A stretch of 64,000 nucleotides of DNA from Paenibacillus glacialis (GCF_001637205.1 NZ_LVJH01000022.1:62001-126000); one strand, 5' to 3'; shown: positions 1 to 7,833, numbered from the stretch's first letter. Notes: generated by a model not told the origin, from the sequence alone. Made by a program: numbers and translations.

Positions 1-50
1 TGCAAGCTTTATAAGGGACAATATAAATTTTTACATACAAAGTAGCGACC

Positions 51-119
51 ATCGGGTGACGTCGAAACCGTAACTATACACGTAGAAGCCTAAACGTTGT
101 TATCTTCCGACAGAGGTTA
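51..119 (+). pseudogene. ssrA (tmRNA) 3'-region remnant, copy 1
   Basis: This stretch aligns by eye with the better-preserved copy at 1544-1637: a GGTGAC..TC element, then CCGTAACTATACACGTAGAAGC, the spacer TATCTTCCGACAG and AGGTT, after which similarity stops. The T-loop and acceptor end are lost. It is most simply the oldest, most eroded attachment scar of an island that entered the tmRNA gene. The functional ssrA is not in the window. Confidence 0.55.
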
Positions 120-131
120 CACTTTAGTCTT

Positions 132-181
132 TTGACAAAAGGTAACTGGTTACATATAATGAATGTAATCAGTTACCTTTT
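132..181 (+). promoter_or_regulatory. Consensus sigma-A promoter overlapped by MarR-type operators
   Basis: TTGACA (132-137) and TATAAT (155-160) are both perfect consensus with a 17-bp spacer. The spacer holds the palindrome GTAACTGGTTAC. A second half-related site, TGTAATCAGTTACC, lies just after the -10 box, and together they form a longer inverted repeat (arms about 138-154 and 164-181). This is a typical layout for autorepression by the MarR protein encoded immediately downstream. The second arm plus the T-run could also act as a terminator-like hairpin in a read-through transcript. Confidence 0.75.
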
Positions 182-204
182 TTTGAGATTGGGGGTATAT
201 TATT

Positions 205-669
205 TTGAATGAAATGGAAAAGAAAGCTTATATCTTTGGTGGCATTCTCACATTGGCGAACCGATTACAAGCTCTTGGCGACAAATTGGATGAGAATGTA
301 ACGCTTAAGCAGTGGTTGTTGATAGCTGTTATTTTAAAGTCTGGGCAATCATCTCCAACCATAAGTGAAGTGGCGAAGTTGATTGGGAACTCTAGACAAA
401 ATGTTAAGAAGATGGCCCTTTTACTTGATAAACAGGGCTTTGTTTCCCTAATAAAAGATGATCATGACGCGAGGATCTTTAGAGTTCACCTTACACCCAA
501 ATGCTTCACTTATTTCCAAGCTCGAAGCGAAAAAGAGATGCAGTTTATGAATGCTTTGTTTGATACATTTGATGAAAATCTGACAAATGGGTTGTACGAA
601 GGAATCGTTCAATTAGCTAACAATGTGACTAGAATGGAGAATGCTCATGAAGACGAGGAAAGGGGGTGA
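205..669 (+). CDS. MarR family transcriptional regulator
   Basis: This is a 154-residue winged-helix regulator, the usual MarR length. Residues about 30-100 form the DNA-binding core, with a recognition-helix segment around IGNSRQNVKKMALLLDKQGF followed by the beta-wing containing DDHDARIFRVHLT. The TTG start at 205 is chosen because GGGGGT at 191-196 is spaced correctly from it; the ATG at 214 is too far away. A perfect sigma-A promoter overlapped by palindromes lies directly upstream, suggesting autorepression. The next gene starts 7 bp after the stop, so the pair is probably one operon and the DUF6544-like protein may be part of its regulon. The ligand is unknown. Confidence 0.85.
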   Translation: MNEMEKKAYIFGGILTLANRLQALGDKLDENVTLKQWLLIAVILKSGQSSPTISEVAKLIGNSRQNVKKMALLLDKQGFVSLIKDDHDARIFRVHLTPKCFTYFQARSEKEMQFMNALFDTFDENLTNGLYEGIVQLANNVTRMENAHEDEERG

Positions 670-676
670 AAAAACG

Positions 677-1516
677 ATGTGGGTGATCTTTATGATCTTT
701 GCCATAATCCTAACCGGTATCACTGTATTTTTTTATGTACCTTATTCCAAGACCAAAACAGAATTTACTCAATCCGCAACAGAACAAATCGGTATCTCTA
801 ATGCGATAAATAATGTTTTTACATTTGATGATGTTAAAGAATTGCCGAATCCCGTAAGGAAATACTTTGAATATAGTGGATACATAGGCACTCCCAAAAT
901 GTCTTACATGAAGGTTGCCTTTAAAAATGTTGATTTTATTATGTCACCTGACAAACCAGCTTTAATAATCGATTACACTCAATATAATTTTGTTCGTGAG
1001 CCTGTAAGACTTGCCTATATTGATACGGCTATATACGGAATACCTTTTCAAGGGTTCGATTCTTATATAGATGGTAAAGGCAGTATGAAAGGAGTTCTAG
1101 GCAAAGTCATTACACTGTTTAATCAAAAAGGTGATGAAATGAATAAAGCTTGTCTAGTAACCTTCCTTTCAGAATCTCTAATTATGCCTATTGCTGCTTT
1201 ACAGCATTATATAACCTGGGAAGCTGTTGATGATACCCATGCAAAAGCGACAATATCGTACAATGATATATCAGCAAGCGGGATATTTACTTTCAGTGAG
1301 AATGGGGAACTTCTTTCTTTTACAACAGAAGATAGATCCGTCATATCTGCCGATAGGGCAATTCAGCAAGTGAGATGGTCGGCCGAATTTAAAGACTACA
1401 AGACGATTCGTGGGATCAAACAACCAACTCACCTTCAAGCTGTTTGGAATTACGATCAAGGAGATCTCATTTATTTTGATGGTGATTGTTTTACGGTTGA
1501 GTATGATTCAAAATAG
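677..1516 (+). CDS. DUF6544-like membrane-anchored protein
   Basis: The product has about 279 residues: one hydrophobic N-terminal segment (residues about 2-20) and then a soluble domain. The motif LPNPVRKYFEYSG and the later pattern of aromatic and beta-rich blocks resemble proteins annotated DUF6544, which have no known function. The ATG at 677 is preferred to the upstream in-frame ATG at 641, because AAAGGGGGTGA at 659-669 is well placed for it and the upstream start would overlap marR. It is co-oriented with and 7 bp from marR, so it is probably co-transcribed and MarR-controlled. It sits between two tmRNA scars, which suggests island cargo. Family assignment is from memory and moderate. 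Confidence 0.7.
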   Translation: MWVIFMIFAIILTGITVFFYVPYSKTKTEFTQSATEQIGISNAINNVFTFDDVKELPNPVRKYFEYSGYIGTPKMSYMKVAFKNVDFIMSPDKPALIIDYTQYNFVREPVRLAYIDTAIYGIPFQGFDSYIDGKGSMKGVLGKVITLFNQKGDEMNKACLVTFLSESLIMPIAALQHYITWEAVDDTHAKATISYNDISASGIFTFSENGELLSFTTEDRSVISADRAIQQVRWSAEFKDYKTIRGIKQPTHLQAVWNYDQGDLIYFDGDCFTVEYDSK

Positions 1517-1543
1517 ATATTTCTTTATACATCCTTAACATGA

Positions 1544-1637
1544 TGAGGCTTCTGCGGTGACATCAAAACTGTGACTACACCCGTAGAAGCTTATGTGTCG
1601 ATATTTTCGGACAGGGGTTCGACTCCCCTCGCCTCCA
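1544..1637 (+). pseudogene. ssrA (tmRNA) 3'-end remnant, copy 2, candidate attachment scar
   Basis: The sequence carries the hallmarks of the tmRNA 3' end: GACTACACCCGTAGAAGC, a short linker, then a T-arm with GGGGTTCGACTCCCC and the acceptor strand CGCCTCCA. The mature gene would continue with CCA, but here TTA follows. No 5' tmRNA domain or tag reading frame exists upstream, because that space is occupied by the DUF6544-like gene. This is therefore a 3' fragment of the kind left at the far end of an island integrated in ssrA. A terminator hairpin follows directly, as expected for ssrA. Confidence 0.85.
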
Positions 1638-1642
1638 TTAGT

Positions 1643-1674
1643 AAATCCACAACCGAATGAGGTTGTGGATTTTT
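1643..1674 (+). terminator. Rho-independent terminator
   Basis: AAATCCACAACC pairs with GGTTGTGGATTT, followed by TTTT. It sits 5 bp after the tmRNA 3' remnant and probably derives from the ssrA terminator. It can also end the marR-DUF6544 transcript. Confidence 0.85.
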
Positions 1675-1851
1675 GCTAATTTTGGAACGGATAAAGTTTC
1701 TATAAATTGTAGCGCGGTAGAGGGTTATTAATGAATGGGACGAAATCAGGAATTCTAACCGGAATTCAGTGGTGCTTACACTTATGTTATAATTCAATAA
1801 AGCGCTTCTGTGCTTTTTAGAAAAATTGGATAAAGGATGCAATGACCAACC

Positions 1852-3156
1852 ATGTGTGAAAATCAGAATTCTATGCACCACAAGCTGTTTATTATCGGCG
1901 CAGGTGCTGCAGGACTAATGGCCGCTGTTACTGCGCAGGATCAGGGTATCGATACTGCCATTCTGGAGAGCAATGACCGGATTGGAAAGAAGATATTAAT
2001 GACAGGTGATGGCCGCTGTAACATTACGAATGAATCCACTGCAACGGGTACGGATGAAGCGGTCGCTTTATCACGCAAGTATCACAGCAATCAGACTGGA
2101 TTTCCAATTACGGTACTGCAGCAATTTGGCATCCGTCAAACCATCGATTACTTCTCTATGCTTGGGCTTCCGCTTACAAGATTGAAGGATGGCTTCATGT
2201 ATCCAATGTCGCTGCAGGCTGCATCGGTGCTGGATATTTTTGAACTTGCGCTGGAGGATCGGAATGTTCCGGTATACCTCAAGAACAAAGTGTTGGATGT
2301 TACCGTTTCGACGAATCATCCGCGCTTCACGATAAAATGCCAAACGGAGACAGAGGAGCAGGTTGTTTATACCAGCGAATATCTGTTTCTATGTGCGGGT
2401 GGCCTTGCCGGTCCGAATGCGGATAAAGATAGTCCTGGTTATACGCTTGCCGAACGTTTGGGGCACACCCTGGTCGAGCCTGTGCCAGCTATTGTGCAAT
2501 TGAAGCTGCACTATCCGCATATGAAGGCGCTGTCCAATATCAAGCTTCAGGGACAGGCCCATATCATCGTAAACGGAAAAGTCATCCGCAGCGAAAAGGG
2601 TGAAATTGCTTTCACGGATTATGGCATAGCAGGCCCGCTAAGTCTCCAGCTAAGTAGGAAGGCTGCGTATCATCTCGCAAGAGGGGAATCTGTGAGCGTA
2701 TCGGTTGATTTGATGCCGGGCCGCACGGAGGAAGAGTTAGTTGAGTTTTTGGAATTGCACTGGGGGACCTTTGGACATCGAACTGTTGCGGATTCTCTAC
2801 TTGGCATCTTCAATAAGAAGTTGGTTCCTGTCTTGCTGAAGGAGGCAGGCATCGATCAGCAGCCGGACTTGCTTTGCCAGGATCTTTCGAGGAAAACCAA
2901 AAAAATATTTTGTCGAATATTGAAGCGTTGGGAATTTAAAGTGATCGATACCAAAGGCTTCGAGAACGCACAAGTAACAGCCGGAGGCATCAATACAACT
3001 GAGCTAATCGAGGGAACGCTAGAATCCAAGCTAGTACCTGGGCTTTATTTGGCAGGTGAGGTGATGGATGTGGACGGGGATCTCGGAGGGTATAATCTAC
3101 AATGGGCCTGGAGTTCCGGTTATGCGGCCGCGATGGCGCTTGCTAAGCAAATATAA
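1852..3156 (+). CDS. HI0933-like (BaiN/RdsA family) flavoprotein, copy 1
   Basis: This 434-residue FAD-dependent oxidoreductase has the N-terminal dinucleotide fold IIGAGAAGLMAA (residues about 15-26), the family motif DGRCNITN, and the C-terminal block AGGINTTEL..MES/LVPGLYLAGEVMDVDGD followed by GGYNLQWAWSSGY. All of these are typical of the HI0933/YhiN family, full length about 400-430. Members are putative NAD(P)/FAD-dependent oxidoreductases; the substrate is mostly unknown, and BaiN was proposed to act in bile-acid metabolism. It is followed 33 bp later by a close paralogue in the same orientation, a tandem duplication. The usual GNGRC is GDGRC here. The start is supported by the matching N-terminus in the second copy. 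Confidence 0.88.
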   Translation: MCENQNSMHHKLFIIGAGAAGLMAAVTAQDQGIDTAILESNDRIGKKILMTGDGRCNITNESTATGTDEAVALSRKYHSNQTGFPITVLQQFGIRQTIDYFSMLGLPLTRLKDGFMYPMSLQAASVLDIFELALEDRNVPVYLKNKVLDVTVSTNHPRFTIKCQTETEEQVVYTSEYLFLCAGGLAGPNADKDSPGYTLAERLGHTLVEPVPAIVQLKLHYPHMKALSNIKLQGQAHIIVNGKVIRSEKGEIAFTDYGIAGPLSLQLSRKAAYHLARGESVSVSVDLMPGRTEEELVEFLELHWGTFGHRTVADSLLGIFNKKLVPVLLKEAGIDQQPDLLCQDLSRKTKKIFCRILKRWEFKVIDTKGFENAQVTAGGINTTELIEGTLESKLVPGLYLAGEVMDVDGDLGGYNLQWAWSSGYAAAMALAKQI

Positions 3157-3189
3157 TGAATTCATAGGAAAAGGGATGCATCGATCAAC

Positions 3190-4509
3190 ATGTATGAGGA
3201 TCAGAATTCTAAGCACCACGAGCTGTTAATTATTGGTGCAGGCGCAGCAGGTATGATGGCTGCTCTTACTGCACGGGACCAAGGTATTGATACTGCAATT
3301 ATTGAAAGCAATGACCGGATGGGGAAGAAGATATTAACGACGGGCAATGGGCGTTGCAACATTACGAACGAATCCACTGCGACGGGTACGGATGAAGCGG
3401 TCGCTTTATCCTACAAGTATCACAGTAATCAGGCTGGATTTCCACTGCATGTGTTGCAGCAATTTGGTATCCGCCAAACTATCGATTTTTTCTCTTCTCT
3501 TGGGCTTCCTCTTATAAGCTTGGAGGATGGTCGGATGTATCCGATGTCGTTGCAAGCTGCTTCTGTTCCGGGTGTGTTTCGACTTGCGCTGGAGGATCGG
3601 AATGTTCCGATATATTTCAAGAATAAAGTATTGGATGTTACCGTTTCGACGGAACATCCGCGCTTCACAATTAAATGCCAAACAGAGACAGAGGAGCAAG
3701 TCGTTTATACCAGCGAATACTTATTTCTATGTGCGGGTGGTCTTACCGCTCCGAAAACGGGAACGGATGGATCCGGTTATACGCTTGTCCAACGACTAGG
3801 ACACACTCTGATCGATCCTGTGCCAGGCATTGTGCAATTGAAGCTAGAATATCCGCATTTGAAGGAACTATCCGGCATCAAATTCGAGGGACATGCTCAT
3901 ATTATTGTAAACAATGAAGTTATCCGCACCGAATATGGCGAAATTCTTTTTACGGACTATGGTATTTCTGGCCCGCCAATACTCCAGCTAAGCAGGAAGG
4001 CTGCGTATAATCTCGGTAGAGGAGAATCTGTGACATTATCAGTTGAATTGATGCCGGGGCGCACGGAGGACGAGATCGTTGATTTTCTGGAAACGCACTG
4101 GGGAATCTTCGGACACAGGACTGTTGCGGATTCCCTTATCGGAATCATAAACAAGAAGCTGATTCCTGTCCTGCTGAAGGAGGCGGGAATTGATCAAGAG
4201 CTTCACCTGCTTTGTCAGGATCTATCGTGGAAAACCAAGAAAATATTTTATCGAATCATGAAGCGTTGGGAATTTAAAGTGACCGATACCAATAGCTTCA
4301 CTAATGCCCAAACAACAGCCGGTGGTATCGATACGACTGAGCTAATCGAAGGGACGTTGGAATCTAAGCTAGTACCTGGGCTCTATTTGGCAGGCGAGGT
4401 GATGGATGTGGATGGAGATTGCGGTGGCTATAACCTGCAATGGGCCTGGAGCTCCGGATATGCCTCTGCGATGGCGCTTGCGAATCGACGACGTGCAGAC
4501 ACCACATAA
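3190..4509 (+). CDS. HI0933-like (BaiN/RdsA family) flavoprotein, copy 2
   Basis: This 439-residue paralogue of the preceding gene is nearly identical in long blocks, including the N-terminal pattern with DQNSKHHELLIIGAGAAG and the C-terminal LVPGLYLAGEVMDVDGD. It keeps the usual GNGRCNITN motif. It has GDCGGYN near the C-terminus, where the first copy has GDLGGYN and many relatives have GDTGGYN. The leader upstream of each start is also alike (GGGATGCA/AAGGATGCA), so the duplication unit includes the translation signals. The two are probably one transcript ending at the hairpin near 4620. Function is inferred only as flavin oxidoreductase. Confidence 0.88.
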   Translation: MYEDQNSKHHELLIIGAGAAGMMAALTARDQGIDTAIIESNDRMGKKILTTGNGRCNITNESTATGTDEAVALSYKYHSNQAGFPLHVLQQFGIRQTIDFFSSLGLPLISLEDGRMYPMSLQAASVPGVFRLALEDRNVPIYFKNKVLDVTVSTEHPRFTIKCQTETEEQVVYTSEYLFLCAGGLTAPKTGTDGSGYTLVQRLGHTLIDPVPGIVQLKLEYPHLKELSGIKFEGHAHIIVNNEVIRTEYGEILFTDYGISGPPILQLSRKAAYNLGRGESVTLSVELMPGRTEDEIVDFLETHWGIFGHRTVADSLIGIINKKLIPVLLKEAGIDQELHLLCQDLSWKTKKIFYRIMKRWEFKVTDTNSFTNAQTTAGGIDTTELIEGTLESKLVPGLYLAGEVMDVDGDCGGYNLQWAWSSGYASAMALANRRRADTT

Positions 4510-4853
4510 GGGGATAGATGGTTGCTGACTCCTGGCACGTTGCGGAATACTTGCATGCATTGAACACACGGCGGCGAATTGTGGTTTTGAACAGCCACGC
4601 CTCGCCTTCATATGAAAGACCCGCTGATATAGCGGTTTTTTTCTTGTTTATGGAGTTAATTGTAGACAAAGAAGCTTCGAAAACCACGGGCCACGAGGAG
4701 AAGGAAGCTTCTTTTTCTGTGATTTTAGCCAAAACATACTCTGTTAACTGAATGAGAAGCTCACCAATGTCCACCAGCGACGAGTTCATTGCAACTCAAC
4801 GAAGCTGTCTAACATGGATCAGCGGGATACGATGGATTGGGAAATTTCCTGAG
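4510..4853. other. Intergenic region between convergent genes
   Basis: It contains a short terminator (about 4618-4642, CCGCT/AGCGG then seven T). A second inverted repeat with AGAAGCTTC (4669-4677) and GAAGCTTC (4705-4712) is followed by TTTTTC. No convincing gene was seen. The string CCTCGCCTTCA at 4600-4610 equals the end of the third tmRNA scar but lacks the rest of a T-arm. Confidence 0.6.
4618..4642 (+). terminator. Short rho-independent terminator
   Basis: CCGCT-GATAT-AGCGG followed by a run of seven T. It is placed to end the tandem flavoprotein transcript. Confidence 0.6.
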
Positions 4854-6140
4854 TTATGACGCATAACGTTTAGCTTGCGTATGGAACATTTCGGCGTAAG
4901 CGCCTTGTGCGGCGAGCAATGTCTCATGATTGCCTTCTTCAATAATCTCCCCGTTATGTAGCACGATAATTTTGTCTGCGTGTCTGCAACTGCTCAAACG
5001 ATGAGAGATCATGATCGTAGTTTTTCCTTCATACAAAGTAGCGAAGTTATCATAGATTTCCGCTTCCGCTCGCGGATCAAGCGCTGCTGTTGGTTCATCA
5101 AGAATAACGATTTGCGAATCTCGCATGAAAGCGCGGCTTAATGATATTTTCTGCCATTGTCCACCGGACAGCTCGTGTCCATTATGAAACATCGCGCCGA
5201 GTTCCGTATCCAGGCCGTTAGGCAGTTTGTCGATTAAATCTGCCAAGCCGGCTTTAGAGGCTGCGGCTTCGATATATGCGTCATCATCGATTTTGGGGTG
5301 TCCCATGGCGATGTTCTCACGAACGGTTAATTGATAGCTCTCGAAATCTTGAAAGACGGCGGAGACATTTTGACGCATACTATTGGGGTCAATGGTACGC
5401 ATGTCCACCCCGTCGAAAAAAATGGCGCCTTCGTCTGGTAAATACAGTCCTAGTAAGCATTTTACAAGCGTACTTTTGCCTGCACCATTTTCACCCACAA
5501 TCGCGATTTTTTCTCCCGGTGAGATGTTGAAGTTGATTCCTTTTAGCTGAGGAGAGGTGTGCGTCGCATAAGTGAAAGACAGATTTCTGACCTCGATTTG
5601 TGACGTTAATTTCCCAGGGAATTTGCGGTTTCGATCTTTGGAGTTCTCCACTTCTAAATCGAGAAAGTGCAAGACTTCATTAATAAACAGACTTTCTTCA
5701 TAGATGGCGGCTATTGAATAGCCCAATCCGGTAATGATGGATTGAATTTGTTGAAGAGCTTGCGTTAACGAGACATAATGACCAATCGTTAACGCGCCAC
5801 CGGAGCCGAACGTAATAAGTACAATAATCACACTGATATCTAGTACAACTTGGAAAGCATTCACAAGCAGCATCTTGCTTTCGGTACGTTTGCGTAGGTC
5901 ATATTGTTCGTCTGAGGTCTTCCAGAACACACTTTTCCATTTGTAAGCTAAATATGGCACGTAATTATAGATTCGAGCTTCTTTGGCTGAGCTTCGGCTA
6001 TGTAAGATGCGAAGCAAATAATGAACTTTTCGTTGTTCTGGTGTCTGGGTCATTGCCTGATTATATTTTTGTTTGCCGAAATAAGTATTTACCAATATAT
6101 TGGGGATAATCATAATGAGGACGAATGGAAATCGTATCAA
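4854..6140 (-). pseudogene. ABC exporter (fused TM-ATPase), 5'-truncated
   Basis: The readable product is about 428 residues, against about 580-600 for a full half-transporter. It starts inside the membrane domain at a TTG with no ribosome binding site and an in-frame stop just upstream. The first transmembrane helices are missing. The nucleotide-binding domain is complete: Walker A GENGAGKST, signature LSGGQWQK, Walker B IVILDEPTAALDP and H-loop ISHRLSS. The break falls near 6137-6141, exactly where an unrelated plus-strand relic begins, so a deletion or recombination joined two partial genes. Expression of a functional exporter is unlikely. Relatives are lipid, peptide or multidrug exporters. 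Confidence 0.8.
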
Positions 6141-6255
6141 CTACAGTTCAACATCAAGGACGGGACCCAAATGAGCATGTACTGATGCCTTCTTTGATCA
6201 ATCCGGGGATATCTTTTCAGGGCTTAAACAAGAGGCGTTGCACTCTACTGAATAA
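6135..6255 (+). pseudogene. Relic of an unidentified protein C-terminus
   Basis: From 6135 the plus strand reads YQLQFNIKDGTQMSMY and hits a stop. A one-base back-shift continues with TDAFFDQSGDIFSGLKQ and ends in TAA at 6253-6255. The composition looks like genuine protein with a single frameshift. It begins at the truncation point of the ABC gene on the other strand. I do not recognise the family. Confidence 0.35.
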
Positions 6256-6588
6256 ATGAGTTCGGGGCCAGAGTATTACCGGAGTTGGGCCTGGTGTAAA
6301 GAATACTTGGTATAAACCCTATTGTGAGTTTTGCTTTTTAAACAACACCATCCCTTTAAGGATGGTGTTGTTTATTTTCATGAAGATATTAACGAACCTC
6401 AGTCTTATTAGGATAAAGAGTCCTTTTTTCTATTTTAAAAATAGTCTAAAAAATAGGTATTGATATATATTCATATATTTAAATTGTTTTTGTAGTATAT
6501 TAGTAATTAATGGAAATATTTAATGCTTTATTTAAAGGTTCAAGTTTTTGTCATTATAAAGAGGTTATAGAGGAGATTGATTATTAAT
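6256..6588. other. AT-rich intergenic region
   Basis: It holds one clear terminator (6341-6378) and then a strongly AT-rich stretch with AGAGGAG just before the hydroxylase start. The promoter of that gene is presumably inside 6420-6560, but no box pair is decisive. No gene was seen. Confidence 0.5.
6341..6378 (+). terminator. Rho-independent terminator
   Basis: AACAACACCATCC pairs with GGATGGTGTTGTT and is followed by a T-rich tail. It is an orphan hairpin after the plus-strand relic and could serve a lost gene. Confidence 0.8.
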
Positions 6589-7224
6589 ATGACAACTGAA
6601 GTTTCTATTTTACCCATTCAATCTATCTATTCTATCGACAATCACATCATTACTGCCACAGTGTTAAATGAAGAACCTTTAATAATGAAATTTGATCATG
6701 TACTAAGCGATGAAGAATGCCAAGCACTTATTGAGTCTGCTGCATCTCGTCTTGCACAATCGAAATTAGCGAATAAAGAAGTTAGTCAGATTCGTACTAG
6801 CAAAGGTATGTTTTTTGATAAAAACGAAAGCCTATTAATTACTATCATTGAGAACCGCATATCAAGCTTAATGCAGGTGCCCATTGCACATGCTGAAGGA
6901 CTACAAGTTTTACATTATGAACCCGGACAAGAGTATAAAGAACATTATGATTTTTTTTGGCCCAATAACCCTTCAAGTCATAATAATCGAATAAGTACAT
7001 TAGTCATATACTTAAATGATGTAGAAGAAGGAGGAGAAACAACATTTCCAAACTTAGGTATTACTGTGAAACCAGTTAAAGGATCTGCTGTTTACTTCGA
7101 ATATTTTTATAATAATCAAACATTAAACGAACTAACGCTGCATAGTGGTGAACCTGTTATCCGCGGTGAAAAATGGGTAGCTACTCAATGGATGCGTAAA
7201 CAACGAATTCGAGAAGGGGACTAA
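6589..7224 (+). CDS. 2OG-Fe(II) oxygenase, prolyl 4-hydroxylase alpha-subunit-like
   Basis: This is a 211-residue double-stranded beta-helix dioxygenase. With the ATG at 6589 the iron ligands are His119 and Asp121 (EHYDFFW) and His185 (LTLHSGEP); the 2-oxoglutarate-binding basic residue is Lys195 (GEKWVATQW). The phrase LNDVEEGGETTFP is typical of P4H-type enzymes. The ATG is preferred over the TTG at 6577 because AGGAG at 6571-6575 would touch that TTG. Bacterial relatives hydroxylate proline in short peptides or proteins such as EF-Tu or collagen-like repeats; no such substrate gene is adjacent. The gene is notably AT-rich compared with neighbours and lies between two tmRNA scars, suggesting transfer. 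Confidence 0.85.
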   Translation: MTTEVSILPIQSIYSIDNHIITATVLNEEPLIMKFDHVLSDEECQALIESAASRLAQSKLANKEVSQIRTSKGMFFDKNESLLITIIENRISSLMQVPIAHAEGLQVLHYEPGQEYKEHYDFFWPNNPSSHNNRISTLVIYLNDVEEGGETTFPNLGITVKPVKGSAVYFEYFYNNQTLNELTLHSGEPVIRGEKWVATQWMRKQRIREGD

Positions 7225-7352
7225 AGGTTAGTTATACAGAGCGATCAATCTAATGTGATGAAGAAGGAGACAATCAGGCTGGGTCTAGCGAAAGTTGTTT
7301 ATGGGGCGGGCGAGTATCGCTTGCGATGCTAGTCATTGCTTGCAATGACTTT

Positions 7353-7443
7353 CAGGTGCAATCAAACCGTGACTATACCGGAACGCCAAGCGCAGCTTAT
7401 GGATGGATATTTTATGACAGGGATTCAACTCCCCTCGCCTTCA
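7353..7443 (+). pseudogene. ssrA (tmRNA) 3'-end remnant, copy 3
   Basis: GGTGCAATCAAACCGTGACTATACC corresponds to the same region as in copies 1 and 2. After a divergent insert come AGCTTATGG.TGGATATTTTATGACAG, then GGGATTCAACTCCCC and TCGCCTTCA. The T-arm still pairs but differs from the consensus (ATTCAA for GTTCGA), so this is a decayed 3' end, not a working tmRNA. It closes the 5.7-kb segment that starts at copy 2. Confidence 0.72.
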
Positions 7444-7520
7444 CTTAAATGCAGAATATTGATGTTTAGCATTCTGTCTTTAAATGGTGGTAAGGGCGGC
7501 CTTTCTGGTTTGATCATCAA

Positions 7521-7557
7521 AAGAAGAGCTATCTTAAATTCTAAGATAGCTCTTCTC
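7521..7557 (+). terminator. Rho-independent terminator
   Basis: AAGAAGAGCTATCTTA pairs with TAAGATAGCTCTTCT. The hairpin is strong and nearly symmetric, so it may work in both directions. Confidence 0.75.
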
Positions 7558-7772
7558 TCATATAACTAATTCAAAGGTTGTGCAGCGAGCCCATTCATAG
7601 TCGCCCCAAGGTGCATTCGCTGCCAAAGCTCTCGTTCTTTATATTTAGGAGGTTCTTGCTATTATAGGCTCGAGCGTAAGTACTCAACCACCATCTTTAG
7701 GAAATGAATACTATGGTTTAATTAGCAGCATTATGAATCATGAGTTTAATAGAGAGTTCACTAATTTGTTAA

Positions 7773-7833
7773 TTATAATTATTCTAAACTAACTTGACAG
7801 ATTATATTATTTAGTTAATAATAATTATTATAA
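7773..7833 (+). promoter_or_regulatory. ahpCF promoter with two PerR-like boxes
   Basis: TTATAATTATTCTAA (7773-7787) and TAATAATTATTATAA (7819-7833) each match 14 of the 15 positions of the PerR box TTATAATNATTATAA. Between them lies TTGACA (7794-7799), with a TAATAA -10 candidate at 7816-7821 overlapped by the second box. Repression by the metal-dependent peroxide sensor PerR, relieved by peroxide, is the expected control of ahpCF. Confidence 0.82.

Noticed and set aside
138..184. Rho-independent terminator for an upstream gene
   Set aside because: The inverted repeat coincides with a perfect promoter and contains MarR-like palindromes, so an operator explains it better, although a terminator role for upstream transcripts is not excluded.
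1544..1674. Functional or permuted two-piece tmRNA
   Set aside because: There is no resume codon, tag frame or 5' acceptor half nearby, and permuted tmRNAs are not known in Bacillales.
1591..1881. Minus-strand frame of 96 codons
   Set aside because: It overlaps the tmRNA remnant, its terminator and the flavoprotein start; no protein-like character.
3406..3917. Several overlapping frames on both strands
   Set aside because: Shadows of the second HI0933-family gene; the same shadows recur at the matching place of the first copy.
4582..4610. Possible fourth tmRNA scar (CCTCGCCTTCA)
   Set aside because: Only the last 11 bases match copy 3; the T-arm and upstream elements are absent, so chance or a rearranged fragment cannot be told apart.
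7336..7569. Open frame of 77 codons on the plus strand
   Set aside because: It runs through the tmRNA scar and into the terminator; its composition follows those elements and there is no ribosome binding site.
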